64,000 bases of DNA from Limosilactobacillus reuteri. Its GTDB lineage: Bacteria > Bacillota > Bacilli > Lactobacillales > Lactobacillaceae. The stretch is from assembly GCF_013694365.1 (NCBI RefSeq), contig NZ_CP059275.1, forward strand, positions 1,938,501-2,002,500, written 5' to 3'. Below are positions 49,287-57,695 of the stretch, in pieces. The stretch's first letter is position 1. Every line of letters starts with the position of its first letter. The notes under the pieces are model-generated. The model was not told the origin of the DNA, did not search any database, and worked only from the letters and a program-made list of their open reading frames with translations. The position numbers and the translations under genes were made by a program.

Positions 49287-50378
49287 ATGGTAAAAAACAT
49301 AATGGAATTTCAGCATGTAAGCAAACAGTATGATGATAACGTTGTGTTGCGTGATATAAGCTTTGAAATTGAGGCCGGTAAATTCTATACCTTATTAGGA
49401 CCATCGGGATCAGGAAAGACAACGATTTTGCGCTTAATTGCTGGTTTTGATCATCCTAGTAGTGGAAAAATTTATTTTGATGGAAAGCAAATCAATGATA
49501 TTCCAGCCAATCAACGGCAAGTCAATACCGTCTTTCAAGATTACGCCCTTTTCCCTCATATGAATGTGGCAGAAAACGTTGCCTTTGGATTACAAATTAA
49601 GGGTGTCAAAAAAGCAGAAATTAAACAACGCGTAAAAGAAGCTTTGCACCTGGTTCAATTAGATGGCTATGATGATCGGGAAATTACCGCAATGTCTGGT
49701 GGGCAAAGACAGCGAGTTGCCATTGCCCGGGCAATAGTTAATAAGCCGAAAGTACTATTGTTGGATGAAGCCTTGTCTGCGCTGGACCATAAGTTACGAG
49801 TTCAAATGCAGACTGAATTACGGCAATTGCAACGGCGGCTAGGGATTACATTTATCTTTGTTACTCATGACCAAGAAGAAGCATTAGCGATGAGCGACCA
49901 GATTATGATTATTAATGATGGTAAGATTCAGCAGAGTGGGACGCCCGTTGATATTTATGATGAACCGCTTAACCATTTTGTGGCTGATTTTATCGGTGAA
50001 AGCAATATTGTCCCGGGCATTATGAAAAAAGACTATGTAGTTTCAATCAATGGTCAAGACTTTGATTGTGTCGACGCGGGGATGAAACCAAACGAAAAGG
50101 TTGAAGTTGTCATCCGGCCAGAAGACCTTGACATTACGACGGTTGAGAAAGGAAAATTAGTCGGCACTGTTGAAACCCAGCTTTTCCGTGGCGTTGATTA
50201 TCAAATTACGGTGATTGACCAACGTAACCATAAGTGGAAGATCAATTCTATTCATAAAACAAAGGTCGGGGCTAAAGTAGGGATTACATTTGATCCCGAA
50301 GATATTCACGTTATGCGGTATAACGAAAGTGAAGAAGATTTTGATGCTCGCCTTGATAGCTATGAGGAGGGGGACTAA
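49287..50378 (+). CDS. potA: Spermidine/putrescine ABC transporter ATP-binding protein PotA
   Basis: 363 residues. ABC ATPase: Walker [10 protein letters not shown] at 38-46, signature MSGGQRQR, Walker [12 protein letters not shown] (Ala replaces the usual Pro of DEP), His in [10 protein letters not shown]; a C-terminal TOBE domain (about 280-350). It energises polyamine import. The end reads GAGGAGGGGGACTAA, a ribosome site for potB, although unrelated DNA follows it here. Confidence 0.94.
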   Translation: MVKNIMEFQHVSKQYDDNVVLRDISFEIEAGKFYTLLGPSGSGKTTILRLIAGFDHPSSGKIYFDGKQINDIPANQRQVNTVFQDYALFPHMNVAENVAFGLQIKGVKKAEIKQRVKEALHLVQLDGYDDREITAMSGGQRQRVAIARAIVNKPKVLLLDEALSALDHKLRVQMQTELRQLQRRLGITFIFVTHDQEEALAMSDQIMIINDGKIQQSGTPVDIYDEPLNHFVADFIGESNIVPGIMKKDYVVSINGQDFDCVDAGMKPNEKVEVVIRPEDLDITTVEKGKLVGTVETQLFRGVDYQITVIDQRNHKWKINSIHKTKVGAKVGITFDPEDIHVMRYNESEEDFDARLDSYEEGD

Positions 50379-50651
50379 TTATTTTGAACTACTCCCATTT
50401 AGCTAAACCTACGGTTTAATGCTTGAAGTGGGAGATTCTGGAAACATCGCATACTTACCCTACCGATTCTGAACGAACCTTCAAGCAGAGGTTACGACTA
50501 TTAGCCAAGGCTCGTCCCGAGCCTACTTAGTATTCGACACACTAAAGGCTACTGGTCTTTTCTTTTTTTGTAAATAAGTAAATTGGTCTACAAAAAAGAT
50601 TTCCACGACCAGATGAATTATTCATCCAACCTATGAAAATCTTACACTAAC
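50379..50651 (-). mobile_element. IS200/IS605-type element end, body missing
   Basis: Unprocessed stretch. It begins with a compound hairpin (CTCCCATTTAGCTAAACC ... TTGAAGTGGGAG) typical of IS605-group right ends, then a second stem GGCTCGTCCCGAGCC, and ends with the 126-bp segment whose inverse is at 17959-18084. Such right-end regions overlap the guide RNA of TnpB systems, but no tnpB is present here. Confidence 0.5.
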
Positions 50652-50653
50652 AA

Positions 50654-52126
50654 ATGGATAATAACAATAATCACGAATCACGGGAACATTACCGTAAACG
50701 GATGGAAGAACGTATCCAACGTGACGTTAATGAGCGTAAACGGCGAGAACGCGAAGAAGCACATAATAATCGTGAAAATCGATTGCGGCACGAAGAAGCA
50801 CAATCATCACCAGACTTTCAGCCACCGCAAAAACACCACTACCGAACTCCTAATTGGGTACGGCTCCTGATTGGTCTCCTAATCTGCCTTGTGGTTGCTG
50901 GTGGATTTTACGAATATCATAAAGTTCACTCAGTTGCCAAAGGAGTGTTTGGCGCTGGTGATGGTAAGATTAGTAAGAAGCTGCAAAAAGGTGAGCCTGT
51001 CTCTGTTCTTACGATGGGAACCGATGTTGGTGCCCTAGATCGGGGTAACAAGGGTGGTAATACCGATTCACTAGAATTATTCACCATTAATCCAAAGAAC
51101 AAAACAATCACAATGACGAGTATTCCCCGTGACATTTTAGTTCGTGTCGAAACTAGTGATGGTCCAGACTATGTCAAAATCAATGCGGCTTATGCAATTA
51201 ATGGCCCTAAGCAAACCGTTAAACAAGTATCAGAACTACTTGATGTGCCAATCGATTACTATGCCGTTATCAACATGGGAGTTCTCGAAAAAGTTGTAAA
51301 CTCTGTTGGCGGAGTTGAAGTCAATAATCCATTTGCCTTTGACTATGAAGGTCATCACTTCAAAAAAGGAAAACAACACCTTAATGGAACAAACGCGTTG
51401 AAGTACTCACGGATGCGGTACGATGATCCAAATAATGACTACGGTCGGCAAAAACGGCAACAACAGATTCTGAAGAGCGTTATCAATAAATTCAAAACTT
51501 CCGGATCAATTGGAGCAGCTAATAAGATTCTTGATGCTGTTGGGGATGGGGTTAAAACTAATATTCCGATTGACGACATTGCAACCCTTTATGGTAACTA
51601 CCATGGAGCAATGAATAACGTTAAAACGTACCATTTCCAAGGTCAAAACTCAACAATCGAAGGAGTATCCTTCCAAATTGCCAGTCCAAAAGAAATCAAC
51701 CGGGTATCTAAATTAGTTCGTGCGCAACTGGGCTTAAAAGCTAAAAATGTTGTTAATCACGAAACTAAGATGTACAAGTCGCAACCACACTACAACGGAT
51801 ATAATGAAACTAACTTCATTCTTCCAGGTGGTGCAAGTTACAACGATCCTGGTAGTGGTAATGGTAGCGATGAGGTTACTGGCTCTAGTCACCATTCACA
51901 AACTAGTCAAAGCGAAGGAGAAAGTACCTCAGTAAACAATAGCAGCGAAGCATACAGTGAATCACAAGCTGTTCCTGCTACAGAAAATCATGCACAGGCT
52001 GCTACTACCCAACGTTACTCAACACCGCAATATCACACTTATCGCAGTTATAATAATGGTTATCATTCAACCTACACTCACCCAGCATACGGTAACCATT
52101 ATGGATATACACATCGATATTATTAA
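50654..52126 (+). CDS. LytR-CpsA-Psr family protein
   Basis: 490 residues. Charged cytoplasmic N-terminus (about 1-70, RKRMEERIQRDVNERKRRER), one membrane helix (about 73-92), then an extracellular LCP domain (about 110-330; NTDSLELFTINPKNKTITM, SIPRDILV, the conserved RxRxDPNND-like RMRYDDPNNDYGRQKR). A Ser/Asn/Tyr/His-rich tail follows. LCP enzymes attach wall teichoic acids or polysaccharides to peptidoglycan. A plausible partner for the glycosyltransferases at the left end. Confidence 0.92.
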   Translation: MDNNNNHESREHYRKRMEERIQRDVNERKRREREEAHNNRENRLRHEEAQSSPDFQPPQKHHYRTPNWVRLLIGLLICLVVAGGFYEYHKVHSVAKGVFGAGDGKISKKLQKGEPVSVLTMGTDVGALDRGNKGGNTDSLELFTINPKNKTITMTSIPRDILVRVETSDGPDYVKINAAYAINGPKQTVKQVSELLDVPIDYYAVINMGVLEKVVNSVGGVEVNNPFAFDYEGHHFKKGKQHLNGTNALKYSRMRYDDPNNDYGRQKRQQQILKSVINKFKTSGSIGAANKILDAVGDGVKTNIPIDDIATLYGNYHGAMNNVKTYHFQGQNSTIEGVSFQIASPKEINRVSKLVRAQLGLKAKNVVNHETKMYKSQPHYNGYNETNFILPGGASYNDPGSGNGSDEVTGSSHHSQTSQSEGESTSVNNSSEAYSESQAVPATENHAQAATTQRYSTPQYHTYRSYNNGYHSTYTHPAYGNHYGYTHRYY

Positions 52127-53242
52127 ATGTCTAAGCAAAAATTTTATCATTGGCTTTTTTGGCCGTTAATGTTATTGTCGATAGCAACTTTAATCTGGAT
52201 GTGTACGAAAATCCAGTTTGTATTTCAACCATTTTTAACTTTTATTTCAGTTGTTTTTGTTCCCCTGATTATCTCTGGCTTCTTGTATTATATGTTAAAT
52301 CCGGTTTTAAAGCTTTTTATGAAGATTAAAATTGGTCGTTTTCGGATGAACAAGGGGCTAGCTAGTTTATTAATTGTGCTGTTGCTAATTGTGATTATTG
52401 TCGGGGGGATAACGATGCTGATTCCGCCGGTAGTAAAGGAAATATCTTCCTTAGTTCGTCATTTACCGCAAACAGTTACCGGATTACAGCATTTAATTAA
52501 TGATACTATTCAACACTCATTTTTAAGGAACGTTGATTTAAATTCTTATTACCGTCAGTTTGATCACCAGTTAGCTGGCTATGCTCAAAAAGTTCTACAG
52601 GGACTATCTGAACGGGTGGGTGATATTATCGGGATGTTGACAAACGTTACTGTTGTGACTATTACTGTTCCCGTAATGCTATTCTACATGCTTAAGGATG
52701 GTTCTAAGCTTATTCCAAGTATTCAGAAATGGCTTTCACCGCATCATGCTAAAGAGGTGAATGAGCTTCTTGGGAAGATGAATTCCACCTTGTCCTCATA
52801 TATTTCCGGACAGATGATCGAGTGCCTATTTGTTGGTGTGTTTACATCAATTGGTTATGTAATTATCGGCCAGCCATTGGCAATCGTGCTAGGAATTGTT
52901 GCTGGACTAACTAATATTATTCCATACATTGGGCCTTATATTGGGATTGCACCTGCCTTATTTGTGGCATTAACAATGGCGCCAAATAAAATTATTTGGG
53001 TAATCATTGTTGTAATTGTTGTTCAACAGGTAGATGGAAACATTGTTTATCCAAACATTATTGGTAAGACATTACAAATCCACCCGTTAACAATTATTAT
53101 GCTGTTGCTTGCTGCTGGTCATATTGCTGGAATTGGTGGAATGATTCTTTGTATTCCATTCTATGCGGTTATTAAGACCATTTGTGAATACTTCTTTGAT
53201 ATTTACCGAATTGAACATCCAATAAAGGAAGAACAAGAGTAA
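52127..53242 (+). CDS. AI-2E (PerM) family transporter
   Basis: 371 residues, eight membrane segments in the typical pattern: MLNPVLKLFMKIKIGRFRM, then a hydrophilic loop, then VTITVPVMLFYMLKDG and GIVAGLTNIIPYIGPYIG, and VVQQVDGNIVYPNIIGKTLQ. The family includes TqsA and sodium/proton antiporters; function here not determined. Complete. Confidence 0.9.
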   Translation: MSKQKFYHWLFWPLMLLSIATLIWMCTKIQFVFQPFLTFISVVFVPLIISGFLYYMLNPVLKLFMKIKIGRFRMNKGLASLLIVLLLIVIIVGGITMLIPPVVKEISSLVRHLPQTVTGLQHLINDTIQHSFLRNVDLNSYYRQFDHQLAGYAQKVLQGLSERVGDIIGMLTNVTVVTITVPVMLFYMLKDGSKLIPSIQKWLSPHHAKEVNELLGKMNSTLSSYISGQMIECLFVGVFTSIGYVIIGQPLAIVLGIVAGLTNIIPYIGPYIGIAPALFVALTMAPNKIIWVIIVVIVVQQVDGNIVYPNIIGKTLQIHPLTIIMLLLAAGHIAGIGGMILCIPFYAVIKTICEYFFDIYRIEHPIKEEQE

Positions 53243-53812
53243 ATGAAATTAAATAAATTATTTACAACTTTAGCTGCTGGGACCTTAATGTTAACTTTAG
53301 CTGCGTGTGGTAATAATAGCGCTTCTGATAATTCTGATAGTAGTTCTGAAGTTACCTCAAGTAAGGTTACTAAGAAGCACCATTCTAATAAAGATAAGGT
53401 TAGTTCTGAAAAAGAAACTGCAAGTAATAGTAATGAAGATTCTCAAACTAGTGAAAATAGCGCATCTTCTAAGAATAGTACTTCTAGTGCAAGTAACTCA
53501 TCAAGTAATGCTAATTATGCTGTTTCTTCAACAACGACATCAAGTAACAGCGGTTCTGCTAAGTCAAGCGTAAAACAAAGCTCTAATGCCCAACAGTCAA
53601 CAATGACTGCTACCGATGCGCGGAATATTGTTAAGGAACATATTGGTAACCAATTAAATGATCGTGGGGTAGCAGGAAAGTCTACTGATGATTTGCCATC
53701 AATTGATTCAGTAGATGGTTACACTGCTACGCAAAACGGTACTAATAATTGGACTGTATCTGGAAATGGTCATACTTACCATGTTACTGCCAATTCTGTT
53801 ACAGGTAATTAA
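53243..53812 (+). CDS. Ser/Asn-rich lipoprotein
   Basis: 189 residues. Signal peptide with lipobox LAAC, lipidated Cys22. It is followed by a long Ser/Asn/Lys linker (about 25-125) and a small C-terminal domain (about 128-189; DARNIVKEHIGNQLNDRG, then TNNWTVSGNGHTYHV) resembling peptidase-propeptide/YPEB-like folds. Membrane outer face. Function unknown. Confidence 0.75.
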   Translation: MKLNKLFTTLAAGTLMLTLAACGNNSASDNSDSSSEVTSSKVTKKHHSNKDKVSSEKETASNSNEDSQTSENSASSKNSTSSASNSSSNANYAVSSTTTSSNSGSAKSSVKQSSNAQQSTMTATDARNIVKEHIGNQLNDRGVAGKSTDDLPSIDSVDGYTATQNGTNNWTVSGNGHTYHVTANSVTGN

Positions 53813-55072
53813 ATGGGAGAACAGAAACACTACAAAATGTTTAAGAAGGGCAAAAATTGGTGCTACATGGCAATCGCTACAGCAGCAATTGCATTTGGAG
53901 TATCAACTACTAGTGTAGCTAATGCTGACACAACAGATGCAGCAACTACACCAGTAACTTCACAACAAGTTGAAGTTTCTGATCAAACAGCTATCAATAA
54001 TAGTACGGCTACTGATAATACATCACAGATAGGTAACCAAGCTCAGTCTAGTCAAGTTGCTCAACCGGCAAGTCAAGTAACTCAGTCAGCAAGCACCAGT
54101 ACAAGTATTGCTACTGATGCTGTAGCCGTTAAGCCTCAAGCAGCTGCACCGGCTCAATTAAATGGTTGGCAAACAGAAAATGGTAACACTTATTACTACA
54201 GTGATGGTCAAAAAGCAACTGGTGTTAAAGACATCAACGGCTCACAATATTACTTTAATGATCAAGGCCAACAACAAAAGGATTATTTCTTAAACCAAAA
54301 TAATCATACTTACTACTTCCAAGCCGATGGTACGCGGTTAAATGATGGCTTCTATAACAATTGGGGTCACACCTATTACTTCCAAGCTGATGGAACACGT
54401 TTAGACGATGGTTTCTACAATAACTGGGGTCATACTTATTACTTCGGTAAAGATGGCGCCCGTTTAGATAATGGTTTCTACAACAATTGGGGTCATACTT
54501 ATTACTTCCAAGCTGATGGGTCACGTTTAGACGATGGTTTCTACAATAACTGGGGTCATACTTATTACTTTGGTAAAGATGGCGCTCGTCTAGATAATTC
54601 AGTTTATACTAATTGGGGCCACCAATATTACTTTGGTAATGACGGTGCTTTAGTTCAAAATAATGATGTAACAGTTAATGGTAAGAAATATCATGCTGAT
54701 TCAGCAGGTGTTTTAACCGTAAAGAATAATACTGATGCTAAAGTAGATCGTGCGTTATCACAACGCGGTGTTCCTTATGTCTGGGGTGGAAACACCCCAG
54801 CTGGTTTTGATTGTTCTGGTTTAGTTCAATGGGCTTATGGTTTAGGGGCATCATACCGGACTACTTACCAACAAGCTACTTTAGGAATTCACAAGCGTGA
54901 TGTTATGAATGCGCCAAAAGGTTCATTATTATTCTTTGGTAGTGATGGTGCACCATACCACGTTGCTATTTCTCTTGGTAATGGTACTTATGTTCATGCC
55001 CCAGAACCAGGTGACGTTGTAAAGATCGGTTACTCAAAATACTTTAAGCCAAGCTTCTACATCAATATGTAA
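53813..55072 (+). CDS. NlpC/P60 peptidoglycan hydrolase with cell-wall-binding repeats
   Basis: 419 residues. KxYKxGKxW-like signal (KHYKMFKKGKNWCYM), a Ser/Thr/Gln linker (about 40-120), then aromatic repeats of 21 codons (YYFQADGTRLDDGFYNNWGH type, about 125-275) like glucan/choline-binding repeats. The C-terminal NlpC/P60 domain (about 303-419) has Cys334 (GFDCSGLVQW), His383 (PYHVAISLGNG) and His395 (VHAP). Secreted; it cleaves D-Glu-to-diamino-acid stem peptide bonds in family members. Confidence 0.9.
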   Translation: MGEQKHYKMFKKGKNWCYMAIATAAIAFGVSTTSVANADTTDAATTPVTSQQVEVSDQTAINNSTATDNTSQIGNQAQSSQVAQPASQVTQSASTSTSIATDAVAVKPQAAAPAQLNGWQTENGNTYYYSDGQKATGVKDINGSQYYFNDQGQQQKDYFLNQNNHTYYFQADGTRLNDGFYNNWGHTYYFQADGTRLDDGFYNNWGHTYYFGKDGARLDNGFYNNWGHTYYFQADGSRLDDGFYNNWGHTYYFGKDGARLDNSVYTNWGHQYYFGNDGALVQNNDVTVNGKKYHADSAGVLTVKNNTDAKVDRALSQRGVPYVWGGNTPAGFDCSGLVQWAYGLGASYRTTYQQATLGIHKRDVMNAPKGSLLFFGSDGAPYHVAISLGNGTYVHAPEPGDVVKIGYSKYFKPSFYINM

Positions 55073-55075
55073 ATA

Positions 55076-55462
55076 ATCGAGTAGGAGATAATTGATTAGT
55101 TCAATTATCGACCTCTCACGCCACCGTACGTACGGTTCCGTATACGGCGGTTCGACAACTTAATCACATTGAATTGACTGGAGCGTCTTGGACATATTCA
55201 TAAGTCCAAGACGCTCCAGTTTTCTATTAGTTAGAGAATAGCTCAAGGTCTTACTATGTGCAGTTTGCCAGTAGCCCTTGCGGGTACTAGCGAAGACATA
55301 TGCATCACGCTGGGACAGCCCCAATTTCTGTAAGTTAGTTACCTTAGTTTTAAACTTTTTCCATTGCTTCCAGATATACTGCCTTATTCGGACCCTCAAC
55401 CACTTGTCGAGGCGTTGAATAAAGTTAGTTAGTTTCCCAATTGAGTAGTACTTACTACTCAA
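55076..55462 (-). mobile_element. ltrA: Group II intron 3' end with maturase C-terminus
   Basis: Minus strand: the last about 100 codons of the maturase (YYSIGKLTNFIQRLDKWLRV ... KTLQSIQCD) followed by domains V and VI and the terminus CTCCTACTCGAT at 55076. It is the longest uninterrupted 3' copy in the window. The maturase frame is cut on its 5' side at about 55450. Confidence 0.85.
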
Positions 55463-55743
55463 TTGGGAAACTAACTAACTTTATTCAACGCCTCGACAAG
55501 TGGTTGAGGGTCCGAATAAGGCAGTATATCTGGAAGCAATGGAAAAAGTTTAAAACTAAGGTAACTAACTTACAGAAATTGGGGCTGTCCCAGCGTGATG
55601 CATATGTCTTCGCTAGTACCCGCAAGGGCTACTGGCAAACTGCACATAGTAAGACCTTGAGCTATTCTCTAACTAATAGAAAACTGGAGCGTCTTGGACT
55701 TATGAATATGTCCAAGACGCTCCAGTCAATTCAATGTGATTAA
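55441..55743 (+). pseudogene. Flipped copy of intron maturase C-terminus
   Basis: Reverse complement of about 55160-55450, meeting it head to head at the palindrome TACTTACTACTCAATTGGG. It ends exactly at the maturase stop (SIQCD, TAA). The result is a nearly 300-bp perfect inverted repeat. Confidence 0.8.
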
Positions 55744-55880
55744 CATCGATGCAGTACTTTGCCTTAGACTTCCTTCAGATTCCACCTCACGGTGGACACC
55801 CTTGTCCTCAGCTCATGGTTCCGACTACTACGGCCCATAGCGGACTTTCACCACCTAGCTAATACCCATGACGGGCGCAC
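55744..55880 (-). mobile_element. Group II intron 5' end fragment
   Basis: Minus strand begins GTGCGCCCGTCATGGGTATT at 55880, matching the conserved GTGYG 5' end, then domain I (GTGGTGAAAGTCCGCTATGG, CAAGGGTGTCCACCGTGAGG, GGCAAAGTACTGCATCGATG). Related copies lie at 55889-56005 and 60089-60318. Confidence 0.75.
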
Positions 55881-55888
55881 TAAAAAAG

Positions 55889-56005
55889 TCGATGCAGTAC
55901 TTTGCCTTAGACTTCCTTCAGATTCCACCTCACGGTGGACACCCTTGTCCTCAGCTCATGGTTCCGACTACTACGGCCCATAGCGGACTTTCACCACCTA
56001 GCTAA
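55889..56005 (-). repeat. Second copy of group II intron domain I segment
   Basis: Repeats 55748-55864 in tandem and in the same orientation, without the 5' terminal GTGCG portion. It stops at CTAGCTAAT where the acetyltransferase frame begins. Confidence 0.7.
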
Positions 56006-56284
56006 TTGGAATGTTACAAACTAGCAATTGACGTAGCTATTTATATTCATGAAGATTATCGACAGCAACATCTTGGCCGTGATTTATTAACATATGCGCA
56101 AAAACAAATTGAAGATCATCTAGATATAAGAACCGTAATTGCGTATATTTATATTGAAAATCAAGCAAGCTATCATCTTTTTACCTCCTGTGGGTACAAA
56201 GAATGGGGTAAATTACCACAGATTTCTGAAATAAATGGTCAAATGCGATCCCTTTATATGATGGGCAGGTATTTTAATGAGTAA
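56006..56284 (+). pseudogene. GNAT acetyltransferase C-terminal part, start supplied by IS982 end
   Basis: 92 codons. The first eight (TTGGAATGTTACAAACTAGC..) equal the 3' end of the IS982 gene at 57138-57163. The rest (VAIYIHEDYRQQHLGRDLL, IYIENQASYHLFTSCGYKEW) is the acetyl-CoA-binding half of a GNAT. The native N-terminal half is missing, so IS982 insertion probably inactivated it. Confidence 0.75.
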
Positions 56285-57163
56285 TTGTTAAGCTACTTTA
56301 AGTCTAGTTATGATCGCCATGATTTTCAAGCGGTTTTTGCCTACACTTGTTCTGAATTACAACAGTTGATGCAAGATTTTGTCCCACGAAAATTTATGGA
56401 ACGGCGCAATATTGAACACGTCAAACTATCTGACGCTGAGATAATGGCCCTAATGCTCCTCAAAACGCAATATCATGTTCCAACTTGGACGGCCTTTTAC
56501 GATTTAGTGCAAGCTACGATCCCTTCGTTACCCTTGTTGGAGTATTCCCGCCTAATCCGTCGGATTAACCAGGTCACACCAGTTTTTCAAGCAATTCGCC
56601 GAGGATTGCTAACGTGGACTACGCCTTCCCAAACAGCCATTATCGATAGTTATCCGCTCCCGCTTTGTCAAGGGGTTCGTAATGCTCGAGCTCGCTTGTT
56701 TGCTGGGATTGCTAACATTGGCTATAACGCTACGAAACAGCTGTACTTCTATGGTTTCAAAGTTCACATGATCGTAGAACCTAGCGGCCTGATTCTCGAT
56801 TATGAAGTGACACCAGCTTCAATCCATGACGTTAAGGCTGCTCCAGAATTGATTCAAAACTGCCCTTGTCCACAAATTCTAGCTGACGTCGGCTACGTCG
56901 GTAAAGACTTACGAAGTAAGGTTAAGCAACAAGGTCACGACATCTGGACGCCGTATCGTTCAAATATGAAAGGTGCAAAACAGCATAATCGGTCAGCCCG
57001 TAAGCGGACGCGTCGCCTTATTGAGACTTCATTTGCTAAATTGAAACTCTTGGGAAGCGAACAGACTTATGCTCGTAGTTTGGTGGGATTGCAAGCACAG
57101 ATCGAGGCACTTGTCATGACGAATAATCTAGCAAAATTTGGAATGTTACAAACTAGCAATTGA
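56285..57163 (+). CDS. IS982-family transposase
   Basis: 292 residues, full length for the family, TTG start. DDE core: AIIDSYPLPLCQ (first Asp), ILADVGYVGK (second Asp) and RRLIETSFAKLK (Glu). The last bases recur before the acetyltransferase fragment, marking the IS end. No terminal repeats are kept beside it. Confidence 0.88.
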   Translation: MLSYFKSSYDRHDFQAVFAYTCSELQQLMQDFVPRKFMERRNIEHVKLSDAEIMALMLLKTQYHVPTWTAFYDLVQATIPSLPLLEYSRLIRRINQVTPVFQAIRRGLLTWTTPSQTAIIDSYPLPLCQGVRNARARLFAGIANIGYNATKQLYFYGFKVHMIVEPSGLILDYEVTPASIHDVKAAPELIQNCPCPQILADVGYVGKDLRSKVKQQGHDIWTPYRSNMKGAKQHNRSARKRTRRLIETSFAKLKLLGSEQTYARSLVGLQAQIEALVMTNNLAKFGMLQTSN

Positions 57164-57321
57164 CAACGTTTTCTATGGTTGCTGCCTTTACAGAATGATC
57201 TGTAAAGTTAATTCCAGAAATGGTTAACTCCTAATAATACCGAAGCCACACCAACGTTAAGCTTACGTAAACTATAACGCGGTGTCCGCTTGGTTTCTAA
57301 AAATTCAGGTCGCTTCATCAT
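57164..57321 (-). pseudogene. YSIRK adhesin N-terminus, frameshifted
   Basis: Minus strand from ATG 57321: the same YSIRK signal as 29777, but an extra T in GGAGTTAACC shifts the frame after VLLGV and leads to a stop. The sequence nevertheless continues with matching downstream bases (TTTACAGATCATTCTGTAAA), so it is a real paralogous locus or degraded copy. Confidence 0.75.
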
Positions 57322-57425
57322 TATTTTTACCTCCCGAATTTAATAACTAGTGGTGTATTGCAGTACACCAGAACAATAGCGCTACCGTTAAGCTATCAGC
57401 CTAATTGTTGAATATAATATTTCTT
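57322..57425 (-). promoter_or_regulatory. Native 5' region of a YSIRK adhesin gene (second copy)
   Basis: Ribosome site GGGAGGT about 7 bases before the minus ATG at 57321, the inverted repeat GTGTACTGCAATACAC, and TATTATATTC as possible -10. It differs from 32487-32590 at a few bases. It ends at the same base (AAGAAATATTAT), then meets a plus-strand copy of the gene start. Confidence 0.6.
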
Positions 57426-57539
57426 ATGATGAAGCGACCTGAATTTTTAGAAACCAAGCGGACACCGCGTTATAGTTTACGTAAGCTTAACGTTGGTGTG
57501 GCTTCGGTATTATTAGGAGTTAACCATTTCTGGAATTAA
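57426..57539 (+). pseudogene. Flipped copy of frameshifted YSIRK N-terminus
   Basis: 37 codons, the exact reverse complement of 57208-57321, ending at the frameshift stop (GVNHFWN). It again shows a minus-strand gene reappearing sense-oriented after its unprocessed copy. Confidence 0.75.
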
Positions 57540-57695
57540 GTGCTTTTGATTCCCAGCTTTAACTTGGTCGCGCGGCCCTTAAATGCCTTAATCTTTGCGG
57601 CCTTTATTTCGGCGAACCCCCTCTGGATTGGGCTGGCCTGTGGGAGCTACTTAATCGCCAGTGTCGCCTTTCGCCGGCACCGGACGCAAGTGTAG
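57540..57695 (+). CDS. Short hydrophobic fragment (51 aa), GC-rich
   Basis: GTG start, product VLLIPSFNLVARPLNALIF..., a second hydrophobic span and FRRHRTQV. GC content jumps here compared with the left side. Looks like the C-terminal membrane part of a larger protein; family not recognised. Confidence 0.35.
   Translation: MLLIPSFNLVARPLNALIFAAFISANPLWIGLACGSYLIASVAFRRHRTQV

Noticed and set aside
46587..50378. Naturally inverted potDCBA gene order
   Set aside because: Ribosome-site scars at the ends of potA, potB and potC fit the A-B-C-D order only.
55792..55983. 63-codon frame starting MDTLVLSSWFRLL
   Set aside because: It lies within two copies of group II intron domain I, antisense to the intron, and crosses their junction.
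57208..57539. Invertible promoter (phase-variation switch)
   Set aside because: The plus-strand copy begins at ATG without a ribosome site and ends exactly at a stop, so it is a flipped coding piece, not a mirrored locus.
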